DNA of 64,000 nt, taken from Pleurocapsa sp. PCC 7319 (GTDB taxonomy: Bacteria; Cyanobacteriota; Cyanobacteriia; Cyanobacteriales; Xenococcaceae). Below the pieces are notes generated by a model, which was not told the origin of the DNA, did not search any database, and saw nothing but the letters and a program-made list of their open reading frames with translations. The stretch lies in assembly GCF_000332195.1 (NCBI RefSeq), contig NZ_KB235922.1, positions 2,825,322-2,889,321 of the forward strand, read 5' to 3'. The position numbers were made by a program, and so were the translations under genes. This document shows, in pieces, positions 46,097 to 56,934 of the stretch (positions are counted from its first letter, which is position 1; every line of letters starts with the position of its first letter).

Positions 46097-46474
46097 GTAC
46101 CAGCAAGTAATGGTTTGAGCAAATAGAATACTGCAATTTTTGACGATAACTCTGACATTGGTATTAAAAAATGTCCCAAGTATCAATTTCTCTTAAAACA
46201 GAGCAGATAGAGATATATTTCTGGAAAAGTTCGGGAATTACGATCTTACTTCTTTCAATTGAACCCCAATTGGGAGTCAATATAGCTTATCATTATTTAA
46301 CAATTAGCATTATAATTGGCACTGTTGCCATCAGCAATTAGATTGGCTGCATAACACATTCCAGCACAGTTGATATCCAAGCCCTAGCGGTTACGGAAGC
46401 AACAGTCCACCACCTCTTAAATAGCACTTAATGGCGATCGCGAGGTTTGTAATAATCAAAATATATAAACGAAA
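46097..46474. other. Intergenic region upstream of the EF-G gene
   Basis: 378 bp. A 56-codon frame (46171-46341) is open but lacks recognised similarity and ribosome-binding sequence; I do not call it a gene. The right part contains HIP1 (TGGCGATCGCGAGG, about 46432-46445) near the EF-G start. Confidence 0.4.
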
Positions 46475-48562
46475 ATGAAAGACCTTACTCGATATCGGAA
46501 CATCGGCATCTTCGCTCACGTAGATGCAGGTAAAACCACGACAACTGAAAGAATCCTCAAACTTACTGGAAAAAGTCACAAAATCGGTGAGGTTCATGAT
46601 GGAGAAGCAACAACTGACTTCATGGATCAGGAAAAAGAACGTGGTATTACGATTCAGTCTGCTGCTACAAGCTGCTTCTGGAAAGACCATCAGTTAAACA
46701 TCATTGATACTCCTGGTCACGTAGATTTCACTATTGAAGTTTATCGTTCCTTGAAAGTGCTAGATGGCGGTGTTGGTGTGTTCTGTGGTTCGGGTGGGGT
46801 TGAGCCTCAGTCTGAAACTAACTGGCGTTATGCTAACGATTCCAAGGTAGCTCGAATTATTTACGTCAACAAATTAGATCGAACCGGTGCTGATTTCTAT
46901 AGCGTCTGTAATCAAGTCAAAGACATTCTGGCTGCCACTCCCTTAGTAATGGTTCTGCCTATCGGTATCGAAAATGATTTTGTCGGTGTTGTGGATCTGC
47001 TAACTGAAAAAGCTTGGATCTGGGATGATTCTGGTTTACCAGAAAACTATGAAATTCAGGATGTTCCTGCGGACATGGTTGAAAAGGTAGCCGAATATCG
47101 CGAACAGCTAATCGAAACTGCGATCGAGCAAGACGATGACATGATGGAAAAATATCTAGAAGGTGAAGAGCTTTCCATTGATGAAATAAAAGCTTGTATC
47201 CGTAAAGGAACACGGGAACTAGCCTTCTTTCCTACCTACTGCGGTTCTTCCTTCAAAAATAAGGGTGTACAGCTAGTACTAGATGCGATTGTTGACTATC
47301 TGCCTGACCCCACAGAAGTTAATCCCCAACCCGAGATTGACTTGGAAGGTCACGAAACGGGTAACTATGCCATTGTCGATCCCGAAAAACCATTACGTGC
47401 TTTGGCATTCAAGATTATGGATGACCGCTATGGTGCCTTGACCTTTACTCGAATTTATTCGGGTACCCTGAATAAAGGTGAATCTGTCTTAGATACTGCT
47501 ACAGGAAAAACTGAACGTGTTGGTCGGATGGTAGAAATGCACGCTGACTCTCGTGAAGAAATTAGTTCAGCCCAAGCAGGGGACATTATTGCAATTGTTG
47601 GTCTAAAAAATGTTCAAACTGGACACACCTTGTGCGATCCCAAAGAGCCTGCAACTTTAGAACCGATGGTATTCCCCGATCCTGTGATTTCTATCGCAGT
47701 TACACCCAAAAATAAAGGTGCTTCCGAGAAAATGGGTACTGCCCTCAGTAAAATGGTTCAGGAAGATCCCTCCTTCTATGTGGAAACCGACCATGAAAGT
47801 GGTGAAACTATCATCAAAGGTATGGGTGAGCTGCATCTAGATATTAAGGTGGACATTCTTAAACGTACCCACAAAGTTGAAGTTGAAGTAGGTAAGCCTC
47901 AGGTAGCTTATCGTGAGTCAATTACTAAGACAATCACTGATAGTTATACCCACAAGAAACAGTCTGGTGGTTCTGGTCAATTTGGGAAAATTGATTACAC
48001 TATTGCACCTGGTGAACCTGGTTCTGGGTTTGAGTTTGAGTCCAAAGTTACTGGTGGTAATGTTCCCAGAGAATTTTGGCCTGCGGTGGAAAAAGGCTTT
48101 ACTAACAGTCTCGAAAAAGGTGTTTTGGCGGGATTCCCCTGTGTGGATTTGAAGGTTACTTTAACAGATGGTGCTTTCCATCCTGTAGACTCCAGCGCGA
48201 TCGCTTTTGAAATTGCGGCTAAATCTGCCTATCGTCAGTCTATTCCCAAGGCTGCGCCTCAGATCCTTGAGCCAATTATGAATGTAGACGTATTTACTCC
48301 CGAAGACCATATGGGAGATGTAATTGGCGATCTTAACCGTCGTCGTGGCATGATCAAGTCTCAAAACTCTACTCCTATGGGTGTTCGGATCAAAGCAGAA
48401 GCCCCTTTGAGTGAAATGTTTGGCTATATTGGTGACTTGCGTACTATGACTTCTGGTCGTGGTCAGTTCTCGATGGAGTTCTCTCACTATGCAGCTTGTC
48501 CTAAGAATGTTGCTGAAGAGGTAATTGCTGAAGCTAAAGAGCGTCAAGCAGCTAAAGCATAA
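46475..48562 (+). CDS. fusA: Elongation factor G
   Basis: GTPase driving ribosomal translocation. 695 residues, complete. GTP motifs: [13 protein letters not shown] (G1), RGITI (G2), DTPGH (G3), NKLD (G4). Domains II to V continue through [14 protein letters not shown] and [22 protein letters not shown]-like C-terminal residues. The start [16 protein letters not shown] differs from the str-operon type (VERVRNIGIAAHID), so it resembles the cyanobacterial stand-alone EF-G paralogue. No rpsL, rpsG or tuf genes are adjacent. A 10-bp stem follows at 48672-48712. Confidence 0.95.
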   Translation: MKDLTRYRNIGIFAHVDAGKTTTTERILKLTGKSHKIGEVHDGEATTDFMDQEKERGITIQSAATSCFWKDHQLNIIDTPGHVDFTIEVYRSLKVLDGGVGVFCGSGGVEPQSETNWRYANDSKVARIIYVNKLDRTGADFYSVCNQVKDILAATPLVMVLPIGIENDFVGVVDLLTEKAWIWDDSGLPENYEIQDVPADMVEKVAEYREQLIETAIEQDDDMMEKYLEGEELSIDEIKACIRKGTRELAFFPTYCGSSFKNKGVQLVLDAIVDYLPDPTEVNPQPEIDLEGHETGNYAIVDPEKPLRALAFKIMDDRYGALTFTRIYSGTLNKGESVLDTATGKTERVGRMVEMHADSREEISSAQAGDIIAIVGLKNVQTGHTLCDPKEPATLEPMVFPDPVISIAVTPKNKGASEKMGTALSKMVQEDPSFYVETDHESGETIIKGMGELHLDIKVDILKRTHKVEVEVGKPQVAYRESITKTITDSYTHKKQSGGSGQFGKIDYTIAPGEPGSGFEFESKVTGGNVPREFWPAVEKGFTNSLEKGVLAGFPCVDLKVTLTDGAFHPVDSSAIAFEIAAKSAYRQSIPKAAPQILEPIMNVDVFTPEDHMGDVIGDLNRRRGMIKSQNSTPMGVRIKAEAPLSEMFGYIGDLRTMTSGRGQFSMEFSHYAACPKNVAEEVIAEAKERQAAKA

Positions 48563-48671
48563 ACTATTACTAGTTATTCGTCTGGAGTTGATAGTGCTAA
48601 TGTCTTAAGCGTAAAGCTTTAAGCTTTTGATTATTCTCCACGATCCAATTGAACGATAGTCATCATTAAAA

Positions 48672-48712
48672 TTTAAGTCCCGTCTGGTATTAATTACTGG
48701 ATGGGACTTAAA
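48672..48712 (+). terminator. Inverted repeat downstream of EF-G, probable terminator
   Basis: TTTAAGTCCC (48672-48681) pairs perfectly with GGGACTTAAA (48703-48712), with a partly paired interior. A short GTTTC follows rather than a long T run. It lies 110 bp after the EF-G stop and before the small DUF29-like gene. Confidence 0.55.
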
Positions 48713-48755
48713 GTTTCTAAAGTTACATCTAAGTTGAACTCTGGCTACAACGAAA

Positions 48756-48914
48756 ATGGAAGAGATTTTGAAACTAAAAGAGAAGCTATACCAAGGAGAT
48801 ATTCAAGCCGCGATCGCAATTTGCGATGAGTTGGAAACTATGGGAAGACAAGATAAAATTAATACTTTGGAAAGTTTTCTAGTAGTTTTAATCATCCATT
48901 TAATTAAAAACTGA
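48756..48914 (+). CDS. Small DUF29-like protein (52 residues)
   Basis: ATG 48756 to TGA 48914. Sequence MEEILKLKEKLYQGDIQAAIAICDELETMG followed by INTLESFLVVLIIHLIKN has the helix pattern and the 'S-x-L-x-x-L-x-x-HL-x-K' end of DUF29 proteins, common small genes in cyanobacteria. DUF29 function is unknown. It is shorter than typical members. A HIP1-like word (CCGCGATCGCAAT) lies inside it. Confidence 0.6.
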   Translation: MEEILKLKEKLYQGDIQAAIAICDELETMGRQDKINTLESFLVVLIIHLIKN

Positions 48915-48990
48915 TAGCTATTAGCTAATAGCTAATAGCTTAAAAGGATGAATGATGTGTCTTAGCTGAAAACTTAAATCATATCAATCA

Positions 48991-49974
48991 TTATTCATTC
49001 AACCAACGAACTGCATCTTTAGCGTGATAAGTGAGAATTAAATCGGCACCTGCACGTTTGAAGCTAGTTAATGTCTCTAAAGCTACTTTTTTCTCGTCGA
49101 TCCAACCATTTAAAGCCGCTGCTTTAACCATCGAGTATTCCCCAGAAACATTGTAGGCAGCTACGGGTAGATTGGTTGCTTCCTTAACTCGCCAAATAAT
49201 ATCCATGTATGACAGGGCTGGTTTAACCATCAGCATATCTGCCCCCTCTGCAATATCTAATTCAATCTCTTTGAGTGCTTCAGTACCATTAGCCGGATCC
49301 ATCTGATATGTTCGGCGATCGCCAAACTGAGGAGAAGATTCAGCTGCATCGCGGAAAGGACCATAATAAGCAGAGGCATATTTAGCAGCGTAGGAAAGTA
49401 TTGGCGTATCTTGAAAACCAGCATCGTCCAAGCCTTCTCGGATTGCTCTGACAAACCCATCCATCATTCCTGACGGGGCAATGATATCAGCTCCTGCTTT
49501 CGCCTGAGAAACGGCAGTTTTTTTGAGTAATTCTAGAGTAGGATCATTTAGAACTCGTCCTGTTAAATCCCCTGTCTCCAAATAACCACAGTGTCCATGA
49601 GTAGTATATTCACAAAGACAAGTATCAGCAATTACCAGTAATTCGGGAACAGACTCTTTAATGGCAGTGGCAGCTTTTTGCACAATACCGCAATCATGCC
49701 ATGCACCAGTAGCCTCAGTATCCTTATCTTCAGGAATACCAAATAAAATTACGGCTGGAATGCCTAGCTCATAGACTTCTTTGGCTTCTTCGACGATTTT
49801 ATCAACCGAAAGTTGATATACTCCAGGCATCGATTTAACTTCTTGGGCTACAGCAGCACCTGGAACAGCAAATAAAGGATAAATCAAATCGCTAGAGGTA
49901 ACTACCGTTTCTTGCACCATGCGACGCAATTGGGGATGTTGGCGTAAACGGCGAGGACGATTGATGGGAAACAT
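48991..49974 (-). CDS. hemB: Delta-aminolevulinic acid dehydratase (porphobilinogen synthase)
   Basis: Condenses two 5-aminolevulinate molecules to porphobilinogen, early in haem and chlorophyll synthesis. 327 residues, complete. The metal-binding segment [14 protein letters not shown] has cysteines as in Zn-dependent enzymes. The Schiff-base lysines are in [14 protein letters not shown] and [13 protein letters not shown]. Lone gene, upstream of and divergent from the tmRNA. Confidence 0.97.
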   Translation of the reverse strand: MFPINRPRRLRQHPQLRRMVQETVVTSSDLIYPLFAVPGAAVAQEVKSMPGVYQLSVDKIVEEAKEVYELGIPAVILFGIPEDKDTEATGAWHDCGIVQKAATAIKESVPELLVIADTCLCEYTTHGHCGYLETGDLTGRVLNDPTLELLKKTAVSQAKAGADIIAPSGMMDGFVRAIREGLDDAGFQDTPILSYAAKYASAYYGPFRDAAESSPQFGDRRTYQMDPANGTEALKEIELDIAEGADMLMVKPALSYMDIIWRVKEATNLPVAAYNVSGEYSMVKAAALNGWIDEKKVALETLTSFKRAGADLILTYHAKDAVRWLNE

Positions 49975-50204
49975 AAGATTTTAGATACTAAGTTGAAAAT
50001 TTAAAACAGCAAAATCTTACTAACTTTTACTTTGTATATGTTTAGGAGGTCAGTATTACGCGTTAGTAGAATTACTAGTGTAAAACGAATTTTGCTATCG
50101 TCCATAGTATTGACAAATCTACTCAATGTTTTTTAATGTTTTGGTCTGCATTTTTCTGATCGCAGTGACGAAAATTAGCTACAATAATATAGATAACAAA
50201 ACAA

Positions 50205-50588
50205 GGGGCCGTAAAGGTTTCGACAGGTTGGCAAAAGCTGACTCGTGATACAGGTCGAGAGTGAGTATCATCTCGTAAATACAGACTCAAACTTAAATAT
50301 AGATGCTAAAAACAACATCGTATCCTTCAAGCGCGTGGCAGTAGCTGCCTAAATCTAACTTAGATTTGCTTGTCTTCGGTTTGACTCCGTTAAGGATCGA
50401 AGATTAACCCCAACGGATGCTCCAAATTAGCTTTCTCTAGTAGGCTAAGCGGAAAAGATTTTATTAGAGAATCCTACCATCAGGGATAAGTGATGGTTCT
50501 TGCTCCGAGGATTAGAGGAGCTAAACCTGTGAATGAATGGGCAAGTGAATAGTCAGTCTGGACAGCAGTTCGACTCTGCTCGGCTCCA
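50205..50588 (+). ncRNA. ssrA: Transfer-messenger RNA (tmRNA)
   Basis: Rescues stalled ribosomes and tags the nascent chain for degradation. The 5' end GGGGCCGTAAAGGTTTCGAC and the 3' end GACAGCAGTTCGACTCTGCTCGG are the conserved tRNA-like halves. The 7-bp acceptor stem pairs GGGGCCG (50205-50211) with CGGCTCC (50581-50587); A50588 is the discriminator and CCA is not encoded. The tag frame starts at 50305 and reads AKNNIVSFKRVAVAA, stop TAA at 50350-50352. TACAAT (50180-50185) is a plausible -10 box. One-piece form. Confidence 0.97.
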
Positions 50589-51254
50589 TTATCAACTAAA
50601 TTATCCGATTAAATATACTTAGTACCTGATGTTACGCACTAATGTATTTGTTAAGACTGGGGAAAGGTTAAGGGAAAAAGGGAAAAGGGTTTCTGGCTCT
50701 TTTTTTCATACCTTGTTCAAACTATTGATTTCTCATTGATTTGCGTAACATCATTAAGTACATAGTAGTTATCTGGATTCACTATAACGTCTAGATAGCT
50801 CTCTTTTGACCTGTTTAACAGTTGTCCTCTTGCAATATTAAGGACAATCTCTATGTTTACACTCATCAAGTTTTAAAAAAAAGAAAAGAAGCGAGGGTTG
50901 CTGTTAGGACTTAAGATAGATATATATTTCTAGACCTCAATTATATGACCTTAACTTCAAGCATCTAGATGACACAAGTCAAGGTCATTTTTCTCTGATT
51001 GACTAGTCAAATCAACTTATACAGCAATCTTAAATGAAATGAGAGAAAAATTGCCTGTTGCTTATTCCCTATTGCCTGCCCATTTACAGTAATTTTCAAT
51101 TTAAATGGGACTACCATAAATTATCCCAATTATAAATTATCTCAGTGAATATACTGACTATTAGTGATCTAAATTGACTCACACTATAAGAACCCCTTTT
51201 TAATTTGTCTCAAAAATATTAGATAAGCAAATTAAGATAATTAAATTCAAATAA
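50589..51254. other. Intergenic region downstream of tmRNA with a small inverted-repeat element
   Basis: About 665 bp with no gene. Between 50616 and 50763 is a possible MITE with inverted ends. The remainder is AT-rich with words such as TTCCCTATTGCCTGCC (about 51064-51080) of the kind seen elsewhere in the window. No further feature. Confidence 0.45.
50628..50752. repeat. Possible MITE bounded by GATGTTACGC / GCGTAACATC
   Basis: Perfect 10-bp inverted ends at 50628-50637 and 50743-50752, with partial extension outward (AGTACC versus AAGTAC). The 125-bp element has no coding capacity and ends in purine-rich runs. A mobile origin is inferred from the ends alone. Confidence 0.45.
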
Positions 51255-51737
51255 CTAATTTAAATTCTGGATTTTGAGCAAAATGTTCTGTACCTTCTGG
51301 TAAAAATCATCTCGGCGATCATAGTAGGCTTTCAACTCATTAAAACGATTAATGCTCAAATTATTTTGTTGAACAATTTGCCGAGATTCATTACAATACC
51401 GAACCGCAATTTTACGTACATTTGAGTTTAAGTTTTGCAGAGTTTCTTGTTGATCACAAACTATATTTGGTGGTGGTTCATTAATAATATTTTTAATTTC
51501 TTTATAGACTTGTCTTCTTAATAGCTCTACTTGATAGCCTGCTCTAGCATAATTTTCTGTTTCTTCTGGCGTAAATTGTTGAGCATAAGCATGAGCCATA
51601 AAAGAGACAGATAACGAATGCATTGATACTTCAGGAATCAAGCCACTTAACAATCCGCTAGTTGCCAATATACTACTACATACAATATGCAGATATATTT
51701 TATTTAATTTAGGTAAAGTCAAATTAACATTTAACAT
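51255..51737 (-). CDS. DUF4168-family secreted protein
   Basis: 160 residues from ATG 51737. An export signal ends near AHAYAQQ. The mature part has the family phrases FTPEETENYARAGYQVELLRR, YKEIKNII, IVCDQQETLQNL and CNESRQIVQQNNLSINRFN. DUF4168 proteins are predicted periplasmic in cyanobacteria and of unknown function. The TTG (51761) is a weaker alternative start. Confidence 0.85.
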   Translation of the reverse strand: MLNVNLTLPKLNKIYLHIVCSSILATSGLLSGLIPEVSMHSLSVSFMAHAYAQQFTPEETENYARAGYQVELLRRQVYKEIKNIINEPPPNIVCDQQETLQNLNSNVRKIAVRYCNESRQIVQQNNLSINRFNELKAYYDRRDDFYQKVQNILLKIQNLN

Positions 51738-52070
51738 AATTGAGACAATTGCTGGTATCAAAAAGATTGCTAATTATTTTGAGTTAATTTCTTGACAATA
51801 AGTTCCTGTTTTTTCAATTATTTAGCTAAAATTCAATCAAACGGTATTTAACTAGTAACCAATACCGCCTGCTAAACCGAATCTAGTTTGAAACCTGTAG
51901 TTTTAAATGTAACTGTTCGAGAAAGTAACAAGTAACAAGTAGCAATTAACAAGTTGTTCTTGATTTTTTTAACTCAAACTTTATTTAACCAGCAAAACTC
52001 CAGTTTTCAATGTGGACGGGGTTTAACAATTGAAAAAAAATTCGTGAAAATTGCTTTGCATAAGATTTAA
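51738..52070. other. Intergenic region, nothing recognised
   Basis: Just over 300 bp. Short direct words AACAAGTAACAAGTAGCAATTAACAAG (in 51928-51955) form a slipped-repeat tract. No palindrome or gene. Confidence 0.4.
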
Positions 52071-53252
52071 TTAACTTTGAGATAGACGCTTAACGGTCGT
52101 ACCTCCAAGTAAACGATCTGTTTCTCTTAATAAATTAGGGATTACCTCCTTATAGGGACTTGCTGTCAAACAAGATTGAAGATTTAATTGCCCTATGTTG
52201 TCGGCTTTGGCGCCTGGAAACCAATGACCAGCATTTGTGAGGAGGTTATAGCGTGCCTTGCCATATTCAGTCATATCGTATGCTAAAGCTAAATTTCGCA
52301 ACCATAATATTACAGGAATATTGACATTACCAGGAGTGTTATCGTACTTAGGCAGACCAACTTGCCAATTATCCAGCCAATCTTTACCTAATACAGCGAT
52401 CGCTTCTTGTTCTAAACGTTCTAAGATTGGCGGTAATATTTGATCTGCTTTATCTAATAAGGGCAAAACCTTTAAATGCTCATCAAAATCTGATGGTCTA
52501 GCTGCACCCAAACTCAGGGTATGTACTTGAGGATGAGATAGACAAAATAAATCGTTAAAGACCATAGGGCTAAGAGGCTGACACAATTCTACGAGCTTTG
52601 GAGGAGGGTTATAAAGATGTCCTCCCTTATCAGAAGGAGAAATGATAAAGACTCCCATATCCTGACGCTGAGCGGCTTCTATAGCTGACCAATTCCATTG
52701 ATTTATGTAGTACCAATGGAGATTAACATAGTCAAATTCGCCAGTTTCAATCGCTTGAGTAATTGTTTCGGTTGAACCATGGGTGGAAAAGCCAATATGT
52801 CTTACTTTGCCTTCAGCTTTGAGTTTTTTAGCCTCATCCAAACACCCTCCAGGACGCAAACTATTGTGAAAAATCTCTTTATTGTTAATGCCATGTAGCC
52901 CCAGCAAATCTACATATTCCAATTGACAAAAGTTAAGAGATTGCTGAAATTGACGGCGAAATTCTCGAGGATCGGGCTTGGGGGAAACCTTAGTTTGGAA
53001 AATCAACTTTTCTCTGGGTAACTGAGGTAATACCTGTCCCAACTGCATCTCAGAGCTACCATAACCCCTAGCGGTTTCAATATGATAAATACCAAGCTCA
53101 AAAGCACGACGAATTGTAGCTTCAAGATTGCGCTGATTAGCTTCGGGTATTTGGGATTGGGGCAAATCCTGCCACTTATATTGATATCTCATTCCTCCAC
53201 AGGAGAAAACGGGCATCTGTAATTCTGTGCGACCAAATCGCCGATATTGCAT
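52071..53252 (-). CDS. Aldo/keto reductase-family oxidoreductase
   Basis: 393 residues from ATG 53252 (TTG just upstream is the alternative). TIM-barrel NADPH-dependent reductase: GRTELQMPVFSCGGMRYQYKW, then YHIETARGYGSSEMQLGQVL with the Asp/Tyr-like catalytic area, LIFQTKVSP (Lys) and LLGLHGINN (His). The C-terminal about 90 residues are longer than in minimal reductases and contain no 4Fe-4S cysteines that some relatives carry. Natural substrate unknown. Divergent from the response regulator. Confidence 0.88.
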   Translation of the reverse strand: MQYRRFGRTELQMPVFSCGGMRYQYKWQDLPQSQIPEANQRNLEATIRRAFELGIYHIETARGYGSSEMQLGQVLPQLPREKLIFQTKVSPKPDPREFRRQFQQSLNFCQLEYVDLLGLHGINNKEIFHNSLRPGGCLDEAKKLKAEGKVRHIGFSTHGSTETITQAIETGEFDYVNLHWYYINQWNWSAIEAAQRQDMGVFIISPSDKGGHLYNPPPKLVELCQPLSPMVFNDLFCLSHPQVHTLSLGAARPSDFDEHLKVLPLLDKADQILPPILERLEQEAIAVLGKDWLDNWQVGLPKYDNTPGNVNIPVILWLRNLALAYDMTEYGKARYNLLTNAGHWFPGAKADNIGQLNLQSCLTASPYKEVIPNLLRETDRLLGGTTVKRLSQS

Positions 53253-53342
53253 AACCAAACTAGTGTCTTTTCTTTTGTTCTGATCTCTACAAATATTATT
53301 TTAGGTATTATTTGATGATGACAGGAATGGTTTGCTGATTAT

Positions 53343-54020
53343 ATGAAAATTCTCTTAGTAGATGACGAAACCGAATTAAGCGATCCTTTAAGCCGAATCT
53401 TATTACAAGAAGGATATGAGGTTGATATTGCGGATAATGGGGTAACAGGCATGGAATTAGCCCTCCAAAATCAGTATGATCTATTAATCTTAGATTGGAT
53501 GCTTCCACATAAATCAGGATTAGAAATTTGTCGTGAGGTACGATCGCAATCCTTAACCACTCCTGTCTTGTTTTTAACTGCTAAAGATACTGTAGATGAT
53601 CGCGTTGATGGTTTAGATGCCGGAGCAGACGACTATCTAGTTAAACCCTTTGAACTGAGGGAATTACTTGCCAGAGTAAGAGCTTTATTGCGTCGCTCTA
53701 CTTTAGAAACTAGCAGTAGCGATCGCCTAAAAGTGGCAGATTTAGAATTAGACATCGAAAATCAAGTAGTTTATCGCCGAGGTAAAGCGATCGACCTGTC
53801 GGAAAAAGAGATCGAGCTGTTAAAATATTTTATGCAGCATCCCGATCGCTTATTAACTCATGACGAGATTCATAGTTATTTATGGCAAGCAGAAGAACAA
53901 CCTAGCAGTAATGTATTAGCTGCTTTAGTACGTTTGTTGCGACGTAAAATTGAAATTAAAGGAGAAACACCTTTGATTCATACCGTATACGGAAAGGGAT
54001 ATCGCTTTGGTGTTAACTAA
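53343..54020 (+). CDS. OmpR/PhoB-family response regulator
   Basis: 225 residues. Receiver domain (1-120) with DDE at 7-9, phospho-accepting Asp51 in LILDWMLP, and Lys in LVKPFELREL. The winged-helix DNA-binding domain (about 128-225) ends with LIHTVYGKGYRF. No histidine kinase is adjacent, so it is an orphan here. It resembles RppA/NrsR-type regulators of cyanobacteria. Two HIP1 copies follow its stop. Confidence 0.94.
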   Translation: MKILLVDDETELSDPLSRILLQEGYEVDIADNGVTGMELALQNQYDLLILDWMLPHKSGLEICREVRSQSLTTPVLFLTAKDTVDDRVDGLDAGADDYLVKPFELRELLARVRALLRRSTLETSSSDRLKVADLELDIENQVVYRRGKAIDLSEKEIELLKYFMQHPDRLLTHDEIHSYLWQAEEQPSSNVLAALVRLLRRKIEIKGETPLIHTVYGKGYRFGVN

Positions 54021-54084
54021 GGAAAAGCGATCGCCAGATGAGAAGAGCGATCGCCTGTAAGATTCTTAAATTACTGAAGATTTA

Positions 54085-55443
54085 TCATTGAGAACGCCAA
54101 GAATTTAATTGTTCGGAAGTTAAATCCTTAACCGTGGCTTTCGGGCTATTACAGTCTACTATCCCAACATTATCGGCAAGACAGTATGGAGTATTTGGCA
54201 ACTTAACTTTAAAGCCAGTGTTGTTATTCGCCATTACTATTTCCCAAGTACGAGCTTTCTTCTTGGAGTTACAACTATACGTAGCAAGTTGTACTTTCGC
54301 TGGGTTTTTATTCTCTTTCAAACCAAGACAAGTGCCCGATACAAAGTAATTTGTTACAAACCAAGTATAGTAACCATCTTTGCCTTTTACTAACTCTGTC
54401 TTCATTCCATTGTCTAAAGCAACTTTAAATGAGTCTGGGATTCTTATTTGGCGTTGCGGAGAGGGTGTGCTGCTATGAGCAATTTCAGTCATGCAATATT
54501 CGACGCTCCGCATCACATTCTCTGTATTGGCGTTATCAATGTGATACAGTTCATTTAAACTTATAGATTGATTTCTTTTTATTTCAGGCTTGGTTCCAAC
54601 AGCCTGAGAGAAAGTAGTAGCATTAATTAAGGTATTATTTTCAATTGTTCCTTCAAAACAATATAATCCATCTAAATACTGGGTGGTACCTGTAATAAGA
54701 TTGCCTGACTTGCGAAAAGATGTGTATGGAATCCCATAAACGTCAGGATAAGGTATTTCTCCATATACATAGTCACCATCTGCTAATTCTTGAATAGTTG
54801 TTTGCTTAGCATAATTTTGGCTCGGGAAGGAAGCGGTGCAATCAGCCTTGGCATATGATTTAAGAATTTTCGAAGAAGGGGGTAAACCGTTGATAGTTTT
54901 AAATGAATATAGCTCTTTTAGAGAATCTGGAGAGTTAAGTGGAAGATCGTTAATCTGTCTAAATTGGTTATTAGCAATTGTGCCAATTCCTAGATAATTA
55001 CCTTCCTTAAAAAAAACCATACCTTGTTCGGTATGAATAGTATTATCAACCACAGTACCAAAATCTAGAGTAACGACATCTAATTCTCTTCTAACAACAC
55101 AGACACGACCTTTATTATTTGATGGATAGATATTCCAGACTGTTTCATAACCTTTCCAACTACCTACAAAAGGAGTAACTTGCGGGTCTACTTGTTGCCA
55201 AGCATTAACCAATCTATCTCTATCTTGTTTTTGTTGTGGAGTTCGAGAGTCTTCTACGCGGTGACTCATACTACTATTTCGTAATGACTGTACGTGCTGA
55301 CTAAGATTAGTTTTTGCCTGTTGAATTTCGGCTGTGGTAGGTTTTCTTTGTTGTGCTGTAGCGGATAAATTGTTTAGTCCTAATAACATTGCATAAGCAC
55401 CAAGACCAAGTATGAGCTGATTTTTAATCAAGTTATTTTTCAT
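54085..55443 (-). CDS. Secreted hypothetical protein (tandem family member 1)
   Basis: 452 residues from ATG 55443, supported by GAGGAAAA upstream; a longer frame exists to 55470. A signal peptide is clear (MKNNLIKNQLILGLGAYAMLL...ATAQQ). The mature part is mixed, with an extracellular character and a Cys-containing C-terminal segment (YCLADNVGIVDCNSP, CLGLKENKNP) that may be a small beta-trefoil/lectin-like domain. No recognised family. Shares a leader and upstream region with the next gene, see findings. Confidence 0.7.
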   Translation of the reverse strand: MKNNLIKNQLILGLGAYAMLLGLNNLSATAQQRKPTTAEIQQAKTNLSQHVQSLRNSSMSHRVEDSRTPQQKQDRDRLVNAWQQVDPQVTPFVGSWKGYETVWNIYPSNNKGRVCVVRRELDVVTLDFGTVVDNTIHTEQGMVFFKEGNYLGIGTIANNQFRQINDLPLNSPDSLKELYSFKTINGLPPSSKILKSYAKADCTASFPSQNYAKQTTIQELADGDYVYGEIPYPDVYGIPYTSFRKSGNLITGTTQYLDGLYCFEGTIENNTLINATTFSQAVGTKPEIKRNQSISLNELYHIDNANTENVMRSVEYCMTEIAHSSTPSPQRQIRIPDSFKVALDNGMKTELVKGKDGYYTWFVTNYFVSGTCLGLKENKNPAKVQLATYSCNSKKKARTWEIVMANNNTGFKVKLPNTPYCLADNVGIVDCNSPKATVKDLTSEQLNSWRSQ

Positions 55444-55674
55444 GTATTTTTCCTCAAGTATTAACACCAAGAAAAGAGAAATACTTCTGTTTTTTTAAAT
55501 CAAGAAATATTATTTAAGACCAAAGTTTTCTGATTTGGTTGTGTTTATAGTTCCCAAAAATATGTGAATTATTATATTTACTAAGAAAAAAACAATTGAT
55601 AATATTTTCAGCAAAAAAGCGATCGCACTTATCATATTACAATCGCTAAATAGCTTATTTTTAGTCAAGTAAGC

Positions 55675-56706
55675 CTATTTTATAATGCAAAATTTTTGAT
55701 TAAATTTATAATCTTCACAGGCTAACCAGTTACCAACACCAATGCCTTCCAATTTTTGTCCTGGCAATACCTTGACTACAGTTGCAGTTTGAGGATTATT
55801 AGTAGTATTTCTTCTGGTGTTATCGGCAGTATGATAGAGTTGCTTAATTGTCCATCCGCTATCAATAGGAGTATAAAATACGAAATATTCTCCAGGAGTA
55901 ACACTTAATTTATAAGTTGGTTGATTATACTCAGTTTTTACACAATTTAAAAGATAAGGGTTATCTACTCTTTGAGCGCAAACTTTGGCAGCAGGAATAG
56001 CTTCTGAGGGATAACCTAAACTTCCTGTAATTGAACCTTTAGCAACAGGCTGATTATTTTCAGTAGCTGTGTTTTGACTGGATGAACCAGACACCGCTAA
56101 GTTGAATTTCTTGGCATTTTCAAAATTCACAATAGTTGTTTGATTGATTGAATTTGTTGTGCCACTTTTTACATATTCTGTTCCGTTGAATTTGTAAGTA
56201 ATCCATCCTTTTACTTTGTCGTATTCCAAGGGGTTAAAACTGAAAACTGGCATTGCTATATTGATCCACCCCGAATGGCTATCTTGCAAAATTGCTACTT
56301 TAGAATTGAAAGTTTGGAGAATATATGCTCCTGAACCCAAAAGTCTATAATTATTTCCCATGTTTAAGAAAATAGTGAGATGGCAATTCACTTGACCACA
56401 ATGGCGACCTGTTTCGTAGACGATAGCATCTTTGTTTCCATCATTATTCAAGTCAATTTCAAAAACAGAATATTCAACATTTGAATAGTTGGGATTACTA
56501 GTATTTTTTCTAATAGCATCAACCAATTCTTGACTTGGTAATGTTGATTTAGAATTATAATTATTGGCAATAATATTATTGAGCAAATCTTTTTTGTGAA
56601 TAAATGAATTGGGTTGAGCTATGGTAGATGAATTACTTGCCCCCCAAATCATTGTACAAGCAAAAACACCAGGTAAAATCTTGTTTGCAATCAAGTTATT
56701 GTTCAT
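55675..56706 (-). CDS. Secreted hypothetical protein (tandem family member 2)
   Basis: 343 residues from ATG 56706 (GGAAA upstream; TTG at 56718 is alternative). Signal peptide NNNLIANKILPGVFACTMIWG...IAQP. The mature part contains FEIDLNNDGNKDAIVYE, an Asp-rich calcium-type loop as in FG-GAP/VCBS-like or dockerin-like motifs, with a Cys pair (RHCGQVNCHL). The C-terminus is LACEDYKFNQKFCIIK. A peptidase-like 'LGYPSEAIPAAKVCAQRV' stretch begins a separate C-terminal domain. Function unknown. Confidence 0.7.
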   Translation of the reverse strand: MNNNLIANKILPGVFACTMIWGASNSSTIAQPNSFIHKKDLLNNIIANNYNSKSTLPSQELVDAIRKNTSNPNYSNVEYSVFEIDLNNDGNKDAIVYETGRHCGQVNCHLTIFLNMGNNYRLLGSGAYILQTFNSKVAILQDSHSGWINIAMPVFSFNPLEYDKVKGWITYKFNGTEYVKSGTTNSINQTTIVNFENAKKFNLAVSGSSSQNTATENNQPVAKGSITGSLGYPSEAIPAAKVCAQRVDNPYLLNCVKTEYNQPTYKLSVTPGEYFVFYTPIDSGWTIKQLYHTADNTRRNTTNNPQTATVVKVLPGQKLEGIGVGNWLACEDYKFNQKFCIIK

Positions 56707-56934
56707 ATTTTTTTCCAAATATCAACAAGAAAACGAGTGATATTCCTATTTTTTCTAATATAAGAAATATTATTGAAGATCAAACTTTTCTAGTTTCGTT
56801 ATATTTATAATTCCCAAAAACAAATTAATTATCATCTTGACTAAAATAAAAAAAATTGATAATATTTTCAGCAGAAAAAGATAGTACCATATACAAAAAG
56901 CTATCACTAAATAGCTGATTTATTGTCAAGTAAG

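Noticed and set aside
46171-46341. 56-codon frame upstream of EF-G
   Set aside because: No recognised similarity or ribosome-binding site; likely random.
50281-50360. tmRNA tag frame as an independent small gene
   Set aside because: It is the ssrA tag reading frame inside tmRNA.
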